A DNA stretch of 49,035 nt from Candidatus Gastranaerophilales bacterium (GTDB lineage: Bacteria; Cyanobacteriota; Vampirovibrionia; Gastranaerophilales; Gastranaerophilaceae): positions 1 to 49,035 of the forward strand of contig CALUWK010000010.1 in assembly GCA_944324475.1 (NCBI GenBank). Direction: 5' to 3'. The notes beneath the pieces were generated by a model, which made no database searches, had not been told where the DNA came from, and saw nothing but the letters and a program-made list of their open reading frames with translations. A program made the position numbers and the translations under genes. Below, piece after piece: positions 18,047-27,416 of this stretch (positions within the stretch are counted from its first letter, which is position 1; every line of letters begins with the position of its first letter).

Positions 18047-19429
18047 ATGGAATTTGAAACTTTATACAATTTTTCATATACACTTATTAAATCTTTTGAA
18101 GAAACAAAAGACAGAAATGATTTAGTTGAAAATTTCTCCAAAGCTTTAAGACTATTTTTCAGTGTTGATGAATTAAAAATTTATCTTATGGATGAATATT
18201 CTTTTTTATTAAAAGACTTTACAAAACCTTGGGAAAACCTTGTACAAAATAATAAAAACATTAAAATAAAACAAAAATTTGATAATTTTCTAATTCAAAA
18301 AAGCAATTTTGAAATTGAAGAAAATATTTTATATTTTCCAATTTGTCAAAAAAACAAAACTCTTGGAATTGTAAAATTAAAACTATGTGACAAAATAGAC
18401 CCAAATAACGATTTTTTTAAAATTCTACCACTTGTAATAGCGCAAATTTCTATGCTTACAGCAACACTAAAAAATAAAGAAATAATTAAAATTAGCTCAA
18501 AATTTCATCAAACAGTAAGAAATATCGCAAAAATAACAGAAACACAATATGAACCCGACTATATTTTGCCCATAATGGGTGAAATGATTGATAAATTTAT
18601 CTCAGAACACTTAATTTATATTTTTATTAAAAATAAAAACAAAAAAGAATACAAATTAATTTGGCCAAAAAATTGCTCTGATACTAAAATTTATGAATAT
18701 TTAGAAGAAATCACTCCAAAATCACCAACCATAATCAAACAAGAAGGAAAAATGGGTATTTTTCCTCTTATAGTTGATTCAAAAGCATACGGAGCGATTG
18801 TTGCATATAATCATTTTGATAAAATAACCAAAAAAGAAATTGAATATCTGGAAGAAATAAAACAACAGGCGCAAATTACTCTATCTAAAGCAAAATCTTA
18901 TGTTGAAGTATTAGAATATGCAACTATAGATGCTTTAACAGGTTATAACAATCGTCATCAATTTGAAAAAAGACTAAAAGAAACCATAGCATCAGCAAAA
19001 AGACAAAATCAACCACTATGTTGTATAATGTCTGACATTGATTTTTTCAAAAAAATTAACGATACGTACGGACATGCAGTTGGCGACTATGTATTAAAAA
19101 CTGTAGCAAAAACAATTAAAAAAGAATTAAGGGAAGAAGATATTGCCTCAAGATATGGCGGAGAAGAATTTATATTTTTACTACCTCACACAAAACTTGA
19201 TGAAGCAATAGTTGTAGCGGAAAGACTAAGAAATCAAGTAGAAAAAAAGAAAATAAATATCGAAGAATATAATATTCAAAACACAAAAGAAATATCAGTC
19301 ACAATCTCAATAGGAGTAAGTGAATTTAACAAAAATGACAAAGAAGCTCAAATGCTATACAAAAAAGCAGACAATGCCCTATACAAAGCAAAAGAACAAG
19401 GCAGAAATCAAGTCGTTGTTTACAATTAA
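18047..19429 (+). CDS. GGDEF diguanylate cyclase with N-terminal GAF-like region
   Basis: Makes c-di-GMP from two GTP. The 460 residues split into an N-terminal sensory region (about 1-280, GAF-like, soluble) and a GGDEF domain. The cyclase has DALTGYNNRHQF (295-306), the metal Asp in MSDIDFFKKIND, and the active-site GGEEF at 371-375. An inhibitory site RxxD (REED, 362-365) lies five residues before it, so product inhibition is expected. ATG directly follows the stop of the TPR gene. The stop shares TTAA with the convergent membrane-protein gene. Confidence 0.93.
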   Translation: MEFETLYNFSYTLIKSFEETKDRNDLVENFSKALRLFFSVDELKIYLMDEYSFLLKDFTKPWENLVQNNKNIKIKQKFDNFLIQKSNFEIEENILYFPICQKNKTLGIVKLKLCDKIDPNNDFFKILPLVIAQISMLTATLKNKEIIKISSKFHQTVRNIAKITETQYEPDYILPIMGEMIDKFISEHLIYIFIKNKNKKEYKLIWPKNCSDTKIYEYLEEITPKSPTIIKQEGKMGIFPLIVDSKAYGAIVAYNHFDKITKKEIEYLEEIKQQAQITLSKAKSYVEVLEYATIDALTGYNNRHQFEKRLKETIASAKRQNQPLCCIMSDIDFFKKINDTYGHAVGDYVLKTVAKTIKKELREEDIASRYGGEEFIFLLPHTKLDEAIVVAERLRNQVEKKKINIEEYNIQNTKEISVTISIGVSEFNKNDKEAQMLYKKADNALYKAKEQGRNQVVVYN

Positions 19430-20154
19430 TCTCCTTTTGTCAACCAAAAAAACATATTCAGTCCATAAATAAAGACATTAAAGAATAAAACTAAAATAAT
19501 TAAAATAGAATTTGAACTTAATACAAAACCTGCAAAAACTATAAATAATGCAATTAAATAACCTTTTATATTAATTTTATAACAATCCAAAATCAAATTT
19601 AAAAATTTTTGTTTCGGCTTTTTAAAATAAAAAACTTGTTGAGAATAATTCAAAAATGGTATCAAAAGAAGTGTATTTATTGAATATATCAAAATAATCT
19701 TAAAAGACATTAAACTTTGCAAAAAGCTCATTGTACCTTGAGGAAAATTAAAAAATGCACCAAATGAAACAGGTGAAAAAATGTTGGATAAAATAAATGC
19801 AGGAATATATCCTATAACAGAAAACAAGGCAATATAAGTTATCCAAAGTGCAAGCTCTTTTTCATCTTTTTTAACCATTGAATAACAATTTTTTAAAGGA
19901 ATAGGATTTTTATTATAAAAATGATCAGCAGCACAATTTAAACTGTACGTTATTAAAATGCCTCTCCAAAATGAATAAAAAACACAGGGAATAGTAACAA
20001 AAATTCCCAAAATTGCAAAAAATGGGTTTATAAACATAAGAGTTAAAAAAACAAAACCCACAACACCCACCAAAATAGGTCTTGACAACAAAATCAAATA
20101 TTCTTTTATATATTTTTTAAAAAACTCTAAACTTAATTTTAGCAAAACTTTCAT
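19426..20154 (-). CDS. Polytopic membrane protein, unknown (second of a pair)
   Basis: The protein has 242 residues and about six hydrophobic segments, including LVGVVGFVFLTLMFINPFFA near 28-47 and a C-terminal pair around 195-235. GAAGGAG precedes the ATG, which sits immediately after the stop of the upstream membrane gene. The two proteins look distantly alike in layout and are probably subunits or paralogs. No transporter motif is visible. Confidence 0.72.
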   Translation of the reverse strand: MKVLLKLSLEFFKKYIKEYLILLSRPILVGVVGFVFLTLMFINPFFAILGIFVTIPCVFYSFWRGILITYSLNCAADHFYNKNPIPLKNCYSMVKKDEKELALWITYIALFSVIGYIPAFILSNIFSPVSFGAFFNFPQGTMSFLQSLMSFKIILIYSINTLLLIPFLNYSQQVFYFKKPKQKFLNLILDCYKINIKGYLIALFIVFAGFVLSSNSILIILVLFFNVFIYGLNMFFWLTKGD

Positions 20155-20919
20155 TTACTCTCCTTCAAATTTTTTTATTAAATTAACTTGTACACCGAAA
20201 TATAGCGTAGCAAAAAAATACACCGAATATAAACTAAATATAGCATCAAAAAAATCCAAGGTTTGAATTAAAAATAAATTTTTAAAATGAGAAAATAAAT
20301 AAATTAAAATTGCTAAAAGTATTACCTTTAATATAAAAGCTACTATATAAACAATTAAAATTAAAGGAAAAGCATAAAAAAATCTTTTAAAGAAAAATTT
20401 AATTGAATCAATAACTGCAAAAAACATGTTTTTCTTTTGTTTCACAAGCATCGCAAGCGAATAACTTAAAGACAAATAAAAAACTATTGAAAAAATACTA
20501 ACTGTCTTTTGTAAAAATACAGTCAAGTCAGGTAATAATTTAGAAATAACATATCCCAAAATAAAAACAAAAAAAGGAACCAAATTAAAAAAAGCAAAAA
20601 CCAAAAGTGCTTTTATTGTTTTTATATTAGAAAAATCCTCACTACCAAATTCATTTGACAAAAAAGATAAAATCTTTTTGAACATAAAAAACAAACCAAA
20701 AAAATACAAACACAAAGCAACTATGAATCTTAATATGCTTCCAAAGCTATATATTCCCTGTTCAAAAGAAAACAAAGCAAACATAAGCTCAATATAACCA
20801 ATTACTTGAATTGCAATCATAGTTAAAATATGTGGCATAATATTTTTAAAATTTCTAAAAGAAAATTTAAAAGAATTAACCACTATATTAAACAAATCTT
20901 GAAAATAATTAATAACCAT
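20155..20919 (-). CDS. Polytopic membrane protein, unknown (first of a pair)
   Basis: The protein has 254 residues and about six hydrophobic segments rich in Phe, Leu and Ile. A basic loop with KQKKNMFFAVIDSIKFFFKR lies in the middle. The start ATG has AAGGAG upstream. It is divergent from the PHP gene across 54 bases and abuts the second membrane gene. It could belong to a DUF-type membrane family, but I cannot name one. Confidence 0.72.
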   Translation of the reverse strand: MVINYFQDLFNIVVNSFKFSFRNFKNIMPHILTMIAIQVIGYIELMFALFSFEQGIYSFGSILRFIVALCLYFFGLFFMFKKILSFLSNEFGSEDFSNIKTIKALLVFAFFNLVPFFVFILGYVISKLLPDLTVFLQKTVSIFSIVFYLSLSYSLAMLVKQKKNMFFAVIDSIKFFFKRFFYAFPLILIVYIVAFILKVILLAILIYLFSHFKNLFLIQTLDFFDAIFSLYSVYFFATLYFGVQVNLIKKFEGE

Positions 20920-20973
20920 ATTAAAATCTCCTTAACCGAATTATACTATTATTAAATTAATTTAGGCAACACA

Positions 20974-21618
20974 ATGAATATAAAAGAATTATTTTTAAAT
21001 TTCAAAAAAGAAGATTTTTATTCAAAAATAAATCTTCATATACATTCAAATTACTCTGATGGACAAAAAGATTTTGATTTTCTTGTTGAACAAGCAAAAA
21101 AATTAAAAATGAAATATATTTCAATCACAGACCATAATACCATTGAAGGATATAAAAATTCAAAATACAAAGATGACGAAATTTTAATAAAAGGAGTTGA
21201 ATTTGATTGTTTTTACAGAATGTCTCTATTGCATATTCTAGGTTATGGCATTGATGTAGAAAATGATGATTTAAACCAAATTTGTACAAAAAATGAAAAA
21301 GAAACAAAAAATGATATTACAAGATTGTTTAAATCAAGGCATCCAAAAAAAGTAATTGAAACCATACACAAAGCAGGCGGAATTGCAATTTTAGCACATC
21401 CTTGTTGCTGCAACGTAATTTCTTTAAATCATTTTGTGAAGTGTCTTAAAAACTACGGACTTGACGGTCTAGAAGTATATTATCCATACGACAGATTTAG
21501 AGGCATCATAAAATTCAGCTCAAGACAACTGCCTTTTAAAATTGCAAAGCAACTAAATTTGATTGAAACTGGTGGTTCAGACGAACACAAAGACCTTTTT
21601 AATCATATTTATTATTAA
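20974..21618 (+). CDS. PHP-domain metal-dependent phosphoesterase
   Basis: The protein has 214 residues. Metal-binding motifs of the PHP family are visible: HIHSNYSDG (HxH near residue 23), SITDHNTIEGY, GVEFDC, AHPCC and GGSDEH near the C-terminus. This set fits the small stand-alone PHP proteins (RNase AM / 3',5'-nucleotide bisphosphate phosphatase type) rather than DNA polymerase. The substrate is uncertain, and it is shorter than the E. coli homologue (about 290). Its last 20 bases overlap the end of the convergent HD-GYP gene. Confidence 0.83.
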   Translation: MNIKELFLNFKKEDFYSKINLHIHSNYSDGQKDFDFLVEQAKKLKMKYISITDHNTIEGYKNSKYKDDEILIKGVEFDCFYRMSLLHILGYGIDVENDDLNQICTKNEKETKNDITRLFKSRHPKKVIETIHKAGGIAILAHPCCCNVISLNHFVKCLKNYGLDGLEVYYPYDRFRGIIKFSSRQLPFKIAKQLNLIETGGSDEHKDLFNHIYY

Positions 21619-22714
21619 TTTCCTTATATAAAGTTGAATATTTCATATAATATTCTTCAGGATTTTCTTTTGCAGCTTTAATTATATCTTGTATTTCAAT
21701 AAATTTTTGCGCCAAATAAGGATCAAACTGAGCACCTGCACATTTTTCTATTTCATTTATGGCAATTTCATGACTCAAAGCAACCCTATACGAACGAGTA
21801 GATGTCATAGCGTCATAAGTATCTGCAAGAGCTATAACACGAGCCGCAAAAGGTATGTCTTCTCCCTTTAACCCATCAGGATAACCTTTTCCATCCCACC
21901 TTTCATGATGATGCTTTACACCAGGCGAAATTTCATGCAATTTTTTTATACTTGCAATCAACCTTTCAGAATTTGAAGGATGAGACTTCATTACAGCGAA
22001 TTCACTGTCTGTTAATTTCCCAGGTTTGCACAATATAGCCTGCGGAATAGCAATTTTACCTATATCATGCAATAAACCCGCTGTTTCTATTTGTTCAAGC
22101 TGATTTTCAGGGACATTTAATTCCTTAGCAAGTATAATCGAATACAATGTAACTCTCATGGAATGTCCATGAGTATACGGATCTTTAGCATCAAGGGCTG
22201 ATGCTATTGACTTAATTGTTTTATAGAATAACTCCTTTAAATCTTTTAAAATTAAAGATTTTGAACTCGCCAAATCAAATTTATCCAATCCGTTTTTTAC
22301 AACTTCTTGTAATTCCTGAGGATCAAAAGGTTTTAAAATATACTGAAATAAATTACACTTATTTACAGCATCGGTTATAATTTCAACATCCGAAAAACCT
22401 GTTAAAAGAATCTTTATAACATCCGGAGCTATCTGATTTGCTTCTTCTAAAAACTTTGTTCCCTCCATTATAGGCATTTTATGATCTGAAACAATCAATG
22501 AAACATCGTTTATATTTCTTTTTAATATTTCTAGGCCTTCAAGACCATTAGAAGCTGTTAAAATAGTATACTTACCTCTGAAAGTTCTTTTTAAAAGCTG
22601 CAGATTATTTATTTCATCATCAACAATTAAAATTGTATGCTCGCTATTAAGAGATGTTGCACTAATCAAATCTCCAACACTGTTTAAAAATAAATCATTT
22701 TTAACATTTAGCAC
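21599..22714 (-). CDS. Response regulator with HD-GYP phosphodiesterase domain (RpfG-like)
   Basis: The protein has 371 residues. The receiver domain at 27-145 has the acid pocket VDDE (31-34), phosphoacceptor Asp77 in IVSDHKMP, and Lys in LKPFDP. The HD-GYP domain follows, with LLHDIGKIAIP, the SHP motif, HHERWDGKGYPDGLKGEDIP and ALADTYDAMTS, which fit c-di-GMP hydrolysis. The start is GTG at 22712-22714 with GAGG eight bases upstream. No partner kinase is adjacent. The GGDEF enzyme 2 kb away may act on the same c-di-GMP pool. Confidence 0.93.
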   Translation of the reverse strand: MLNVKNDLFLNSVGDLISATSLNSEHTILIVDDEINNLQLLKRTFRGKYTILTASNGLEGLEILKRNINDVSLIVSDHKMPIMEGTKFLEEANQIAPDVIKILLTGFSDVEIITDAVNKCNLFQYILKPFDPQELQEVVKNGLDKFDLASSKSLILKDLKELFYKTIKSIASALDAKDPYTHGHSMRVTLYSIILAKELNVPENQLEQIETAGLLHDIGKIAIPQAILCKPGKLTDSEFAVMKSHPSNSERLIASIKKLHEISPGVKHHHERWDGKGYPDGLKGEDIPFAARVIALADTYDAMTSTRSYRVALSHEIAINEIEKCAGAQFDPYLAQKFIEIQDIIKAAKENPEEYYMKYSTLYKEINNKYD

Positions 22715-22840
22715 TATACTATCCTCGCATGCCGTAATTTTACAGCTTCCAATTCTATATCGACATTTTTTAAAAATTCTTTAATTTTTATATTAAATTT
22801 CATTAACAACATAATAACAAATTTTTAATATTTTTACATC

Positions 22841-22869
22841 AAAAAGCCCTCTCGATTTGAGCAGGGCTT
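22841..22869 (-). terminator. Intrinsic terminator after the coiled-coil gene
   Basis: Read on the minus strand, AAGCCCT plus an inner GAG/CTC pair form a 10-bp stem with one bulge around a five-base loop, followed by TTTTT. It lies 23 bases past the stop at 22892. Confidence 0.85.
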
Positions 22870-22891
22870 AAATTTCATTATCTCTTTCTTT

Positions 22892-23311
22892 TTAGTTAAA
22901 ATATCCAAAACTATCTTCAATATTTTTCTGATGTAATTCTTTTAAAGATTCATTATCTGATTTAATCGCTTCTAATCTTGAAGATAAATTGTCATTTTCA
23001 AGTTGAAGTTGAGTTTCATAATCAGTTGCAGCATTTTCTTCAACTTCAACTTCATCATCTTCCATATCTCTCAATTCTTTTAATTCTGCCATTAAATCCT
23101 GATATTCTAAACTTGAATTTTCTTCATCAAGAGAATTAATTTCATTTCTTATTCTTTCTTCTTCAACTTGATATTTTGCATGTATATCTGAAATTTTTGC
23201 TGAAGACTGTTTATGTTTTAAATTAATGCGCATATTATTTGTAACCATTTGATTTTCAATATCGCTCGCATTAGCATCGTTATTCATTATATTTAACAAA
23301 TCAATTAACAT
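22892..23311 (-). CDS. Small acidic coiled-coil protein, unknown
   Basis: The protein has 139 residues and is mostly charged helix with heptad-like spacing (ISDIHAKYQVEEERIRNEIN; later QLENDNLSSRLEAIKSDNES). The short N-terminus is hydrophobic-polar (MLIDLLNIMNNDANAS). There is no signal peptide. AAAAGG lies upstream of the ATG, and the gene has its own terminator, so it is probably monocistronic. It is divergent from the EF-hand gene. Function unknown. Confidence 0.75.
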   Translation of the reverse strand: MLIDLLNIMNNDANASDIENQMVTNNMRINLKHKQSSAKISDIHAKYQVEEERIRNEINSLDEENSSLEYQDLMAELKELRDMEDDEVEVEENAATDYETQLQLENDNLSSRLEAIKSDNESLKELHQKNIEDSFGYFN

Positions 23312-23466
23312 AACTTTTTACCTTTTTAATATCTACATATTAATAAAAACAAATATATAAACTTAATTTCAAAAATATATATTTTAGTTACATTTCTTAA
23401 CATAAATATCAATATTTTTTATATATTTTTTTTATTAGAATATACAAGCAAAAAGGAGAAGTAAAA

Positions 23467-24099
23467 ATGACAAACATTACTGGTATTAAAATATTCGATC
23501 AAATGAAAGAATGGCAAAAACAACACGAAGCAAATTTTGCTAAAACAGAGTATGCTATACAAAACTCTAAAAATGAAAATGAATTAAATACAATATATGA
23601 TGAATTTTATTCTGAAACTGAAAAAATTGGGTACGAATATAATTTTATGGAAGGTAAAGACCCAACAGATGAACAAATATATAACGAGCAACTTTTAAAA
23701 CTCGGCCAAGGTGAAGTTCTTTCAATGGATAGAGATGGAGATGGGGAAATAAGTTTTGCAGAATACATCTTATCCGAAAAAGAAGACTTGACTGAAATTG
23801 ATGATAAGGATATGTTGGCAGAAACTCTTACAATGTCAACAATACTATTTGATATAATAGACCAAAAAATGGGGAACTCTGATTCATCAGGAACACTGAG
23901 CGCTGAAGAATTTGCAAGTTTTTACAAAAATTTAGACCAATTTAATTTAGATGAAAATTCTAACGGATATTTATCAAATGAATTTGATGGAAAATTTAAT
24001 ATAAACGAAGCGTCAGATTTTGCATCATTTCTGGTACTCAACACAGTTAAACCTGAAACTTACAATGATTTAAGAGAAATTTATGAAGAAATGCTTTAA
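23467..24099 (+). CDS. EF-hand calcium-binding protein
   Basis: The protein has 210 residues and no signal peptide. EF-hand loop 1 is canonical: DRDGDGEISFAE (88-99). Loop 2 is NSDSSGTLSAEE (137-148), a good match. Loop 3 (starting DENSNGYLSN at 162) lacks the final Glu (Phe173) and may not bind. The flanking regions are helical and acidic. AAGGAG precedes the ATG. It shares the divergent region 23312-23466 with the coiled-coil gene. Calcium binding is expected, but the cellular role is unknown. Confidence 0.85.
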   Translation: MTNITGIKIFDQMKEWQKQHEANFAKTEYAIQNSKNENELNTIYDEFYSETEKIGYEYNFMEGKDPTDEQIYNEQLLKLGQGEVLSMDRDGDGEISFAEYILSEKEDLTEIDDKDMLAETLTMSTILFDIIDQKMGNSDSSGTLSAEEFASFYKNLDQFNLDENSNGYLSNEFDGKFNINEASDFASFLVLNTVKPETYNDLREIYEEML

Positions 24100-24100
24100 T

Positions 24101-24850
24101 TTACAATAATTGAGTCATAATCAAAGGACCGTCCTCACTTGCTATAACAGTATGTTCAAAATGTGCAGACGGTCTTTTATCGTCTGTAACTACTGTCCAG
24201 CCGTCAATTAAAGAATGAACCTCATCACAACCTAAATTCAACATAGGTTCTATTGCAATAGCACAATTTTTCTTTATAACAACATTTGAATTGGTCCTAT
24301 AGTTAAATAAAAAAGGTTCTTCATGCATTTCTTTTCCAACGCCATGTCCACCATATTGACGAACAATTCCAAGTTTATTTTCAAGTGCCACATCCTCAAT
24401 TGCAGCTGAGACATTTTCCAATAAAGTGTCAGGAATCATTTTTTCAATTCCTGCATAAAGAGCTCTTTCGGTTGCATTTAATAAGTTTTGAACCTCGGAT
24501 GTAATTTTACCAACAGGATAAGTCCAAGCACCATCCCCAACCATTCCCCGAAAAGTTGCACCTACATCAACTGAAATTATATCACCTTCTTTTAAAATTC
24601 TATCTTTAGAAGGAATACCATGCACAACTTCTTCGTTAATCGAAGTACAAATTGAAGCAGGAAAACCTGCATAACCCAAAAAAGTGGGAATTGCCTTATT
24701 CTTCTTTATAATATCATAAGCTATTTTATCAAGCTCCAAGGTTGTTATCCCCGGTTCTATAACACGAGCCATTTCTTGATGAACTAATGCAACAATAGAT
24801 CCTGCATGGCGCATAATTTTAATTTCTTCTCTTGACTTTTTGTTAATCAT
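24101..24850 (-). CDS. map: Methionine aminopeptidase, type I
   Basis: Removes the N-terminal Met from nascent proteins. The 249 residues carry all metal ligands: Asp in SVDVGA, Asp in VGDGAWT, His in GGHGVGKEMHEEP, Glu in IAIEPM and Glu in FEHTV. AGAGGA precedes the ATG. It lies 38 bases downstream of the AbrB-like gene and is separated from adk by that gene and a terminator, so the usual adk-map linkage is interrupted. It ends one base before the convergent EF-hand gene's stop. Confidence 0.96.
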   Translation of the reverse strand: MINKKSREEIKIMRHAGSIVALVHQEMARVIEPGITTLELDKIAYDIIKKNKAIPTFLGYAGFPASICTSINEEVVHGIPSKDRILKEGDIISVDVGATFRGMVGDGAWTYPVGKITSEVQNLLNATERALYAGIEKMIPDTLLENVSAAIEDVALENKLGIVRQYGGHGVGKEMHEEPFLFNYRTNSNVVIKKNCAIAIEPMLNLGCDEVHSLIDGWTVVTDDKRPSAHFEHTVIASEDGPLIMTQLL

Positions 24851-24888
24851 TTTTCCTCTTTTCTCAACAGCATTATACTACCAAAAAA

Positions 24889-25209
24889 TCATTTTGTTTT
24901 TCTCACCAAAACTCTATTTTCATCAATTTCAACATCTACAAAATCGATAGCAGGATCAACATCTAAAACTTCAATTAACGCAGTAGGCAAATATATACCA
25001 TATCCTCCTCCGCTCTTTTGAAAATTTCTAACCATATTATTTTTATATTTATCAACTTCATTTTCGTTCAAAGGTGAAAAATAAAGACAAGAATTTTTTG
25101 CAACTATTAAAATTTTCACTTCATCAGGTTTGTACCCCAAAAGTTTCAATAAAGACTTTTGAAAATAGAGCACCCAACCATTTCCACTTGACTTCAATTT
25201 TTTCTTCAT
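24889..25209 (-). CDS. Tandem AbrB/MazE-like DNA-binding protein
   Basis: The protein has 106 residues built of two similar halves. KLKSSGNGWVLYFQKSLLKLLGY starts the first and RNFQKSGGGYGIYLPTALIEVL the second. Each is followed by a strand-rich ending (CLYFSP; NRVLVRKTK). This matches the swapped-hairpin AbrB/SpoVT fold, where two halves usually come from two chains. It may act as a transition-state regulator or as an antitoxin-like protein; no toxin is next to it. AAAGGG precedes the ATG. It is probably co-transcribed with map. Confidence 0.72.
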   Translation of the reverse strand: MKKKLKSSGNGWVLYFQKSLLKLLGYKPDEVKILIVAKNSCLYFSPLNENEVDKYKNNMVRNFQKSGGGYGIYLPTALIEVLDVDPAIDFVDVEIDENRVLVRKTK

Positions 25210-25345
25210 ATATGCCCTTTAAAAATTTAATATAAGTCCAATAAGATGTATTATTGACTAGATTATAAAAAAATTGTATAGTTATTAATACATTACAATG
25301 GAATTATATTAAATATATAAACATGCTCAGACTGTTTGGTTTATT

Positions 25346-25378
25346 AAAAAGAGACCCTCAAAATGAGGGTCTCTTTTT
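25346..25378 (-). terminator. Strong intrinsic terminator of the rpsE-adk operon
   Basis: A perfect 15-bp stem, AAAAAGAGACCCTCA (25346-25360) with its complement (25364-25378), has a three-base loop. T-runs occur on both strands. It lies 18 bases past the adk stop. Confidence 0.93.
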
Positions 25379-25396
25379 AATAAAAAAAATAAAATA

Positions 25397-26065
25397 TTAT
25401 TTTTCATCAAATATAATATTTTTTAAATTCTCCCATATTTCACTTATAGACTTATTTGCATCTAACTCTTTCAATATTCCCATTTGCTTAAAATAATCAT
25501 ACAAAGGAGCAGTTTCTTTCTCATAAGTCTCAAAACGAAGACGCGCAGTTTCTTCATTATCATCTTTTCTTTGAGTTAATTTAGTGTCACAAATATCGCA
25601 ATAATCCATTATCTTAGGAGGATTTGAAATAAGATTATAAATAGTACCACATTTAGGGCAACTTCTTCTATTTACAAGCCTCTGAACTAAAACATCCGTA
25701 GGAATATCAAAATATATAGCTAACGTATCATCTTTTAAGCTAAAAGTATTTAATTCATCCATAATAACTTTTAGTGCTTCAGCTTGTTCAACAGAACGAG
25801 GAAAACCATCTAAAATATAACCATTTAAACAGTCATCCTTTAATAGCCTATCTTTAATAACATCAGACACTACATTAAGAGGAACTAACTGACCTTTATC
25901 AATAAAGCTCTTAGCTATAACGCCGAGTTCGGTACCATCTTGAATATTTTTTCTAAGAAGAGAACCTGTATCAATATGCGGAATCGAAAGTTTATCAGCT
26001 AATCTTGAAGTCTGCGTACCTTTTCCTGAGCCGGGAGGCCCTAAAAATATAAATACTTTCTTCAT
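25397..26065 (-). CDS. adk: Adenylate kinase
   Basis: Interconverts AMP, ATP and ADP. The P-loop GPPGSGKGTQ is at residues 9-18. The LID carries a zinc-type Cys4 set (CPKCG then CDICD), as in Gram-positive-type Adk. DGFPRSVEQAEAL is the NMP/core motif. The 222-residue length fits the long-LID form. AAAGGA precedes the ATG. It is the last gene of the ribosomal-Sec unit. Confidence 0.97.
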   Translation of the reverse strand: MKKVFIFLGPPGSGKGTQTSRLADKLSIPHIDTGSLLRKNIQDGTELGVIAKSFIDKGQLVPLNVVSDVIKDRLLKDDCLNGYILDGFPRSVEQAEALKVIMDELNTFSLKDDTLAIYFDIPTDVLVQRLVNRRSCPKCGTIYNLISNPPKIMDYCDICDTKLTQRKDDNEETARLRFETYEKETAPLYDYFKQMGILKELDANKSISEIWENLKNIIFDEK

Positions 26066-26075
26066 TATTTATCCT

Positions 26076-27416
26076 TTATTGTTGTAAAAAACTTTCATAA
26101 TTTTTAGCCAACATGTGAGTTTTTATTTGATTAATAAAATCCAATGCGACACCAACAAGAATTATTAAACTTGTCGCACCAATGCCCTGAAAAGTAGTTA
26201 TATTAGTAACTTTAGTCGCGATAGTAGGTATTAATGCTATAATACCAAGCGCTAAAGCACCAATTAAAGTAATCCTTGTCAATATTTCATTTAATTTATC
26301 AGCAGTTGGTTTTCCTGGCTTAACCCCAGGAATAGCCGAGCCATATTTTTTTAAATTATTTGCAATTTCCTTTGGTTGCATTGAAGGAATAATTGAAGCA
26401 TAGAAAAAAGTCAATGTTACAATTAAAACAAAATAAATTACATAATAACTTAAAGAATTTGCGCTAAGCAGCAAATTTAATCTCTCAAATATTCCTGCCA
26501 ACATAGGATTTTCAATATGCATTTGTTGAACAAAACCAAGAACAGTAGCCGGAAACAATAAAATTGCAACCGCAAAAATAATAGGCATAACCCCGCCTGG
26601 ATTCAATTTAAAAGGTATATTAGTATTTTGACCACCATATACCTTATTTCCAACCTGACGTCTTGCAGAAACAATAGGAACTTTTCTTGCTGCTTCATGT
26701 AAAACAATAATAAAAATTATAGTTGCAAGAAATATAGCAATTAGCGCAACTAAGCCCAACTGCAACATAGCATCTTGGCTTACAAGAGTAGCCGTCCTGT
26801 CACAATATAAAGGTATTCCTGCAATAATGCCAACAAAAATCAACAAGGATGCACCATTTCCGACACCTTTTTCAGTAATCAACTCAGCAAGCCACATAAC
26901 AATCATGGCACCAGCAGTTAAGGAAAAAGCCGAACCCACAAAAAACATAACAGGATTAACACCATGCATTATAGCACCAGGAAGTTTATATAAAGCTAAC
27001 GCAAAGACAACAGATTGAAAAAGAGCCAGTGCGACTGTAAAAACTCTAGTTAATTGTTGAATTTTACGACGTCCAGCCTCTCCTTCCTCTTTTTGCGCTT
27101 TTTCTAAACTAGGAACAATAACTGCCATTAACTGCATAATAATCGAAGATGTTATATAAGGACCAATTCCAAGGGCAAAAATCGAAACTTTACCCAAGGC
27201 ACCGCCTGAAAACATATCCAAAAATCCAATTAAATTATTACCACTTGCTAAATTTAAAAAAACCTCATTATTGATACCATAAATAGGTAATTGTGCACCA
27301 AATCTAAACAAAGCAATTATGGCAAAAGTGAATATAAGCTTTTGCTTCAATCCGCTTGCTTGCCAACTGGCCATTAAATTTTGCACGACTTTTTCTGAAT
27401 CTATATTTTGTTGCAT
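26076..27416 (-). CDS. secY: Protein translocase subunit SecY
   Basis: Channel subunit of the Sec translocon in the cytoplasmic membrane. The 446 residues show the ten-helix pattern and family motifs: FRFGAQLPIYGIN near the N-terminus, LGIGPYITSSIIMQL, ITEKGVGNGASLLIF, QVGNKVYGGQNTNIPFKLNP and GSAIPGVKPGKPT. The ATG overlaps the rplO stop by one base (TAATG). Confidence 0.97.
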   Translation of the reverse strand: MQQNIDSEKVVQNLMASWQASGLKQKLIFTFAIIALFRFGAQLPIYGINNEVFLNLASGNNLIGFLDMFSGGALGKVSIFALGIGPYITSSIIMQLMAVIVPSLEKAQKEEGEAGRRKIQQLTRVFTVALALFQSVVFALALYKLPGAIMHGVNPVMFFVGSAFSLTAGAMIVMWLAELITEKGVGNGASLLIFVGIIAGIPLYCDRTATLVSQDAMLQLGLVALIAIFLATIIFIIVLHEAARKVPIVSARRQVGNKVYGGQNTNIPFKLNPGGVMPIIFAVAILLFPATVLGFVQQMHIENPMLAGIFERLNLLLSANSLSYYVIYFVLIVTLTFFYASIIPSMQPKEIANNLKKYGSAIPGVKPGKPTADKLNEILTRITLIGALALGIIALIPTIATKVTNITTFQGIGATSLIILVGVALDFINQIKTHMLAKNYESFLQQ

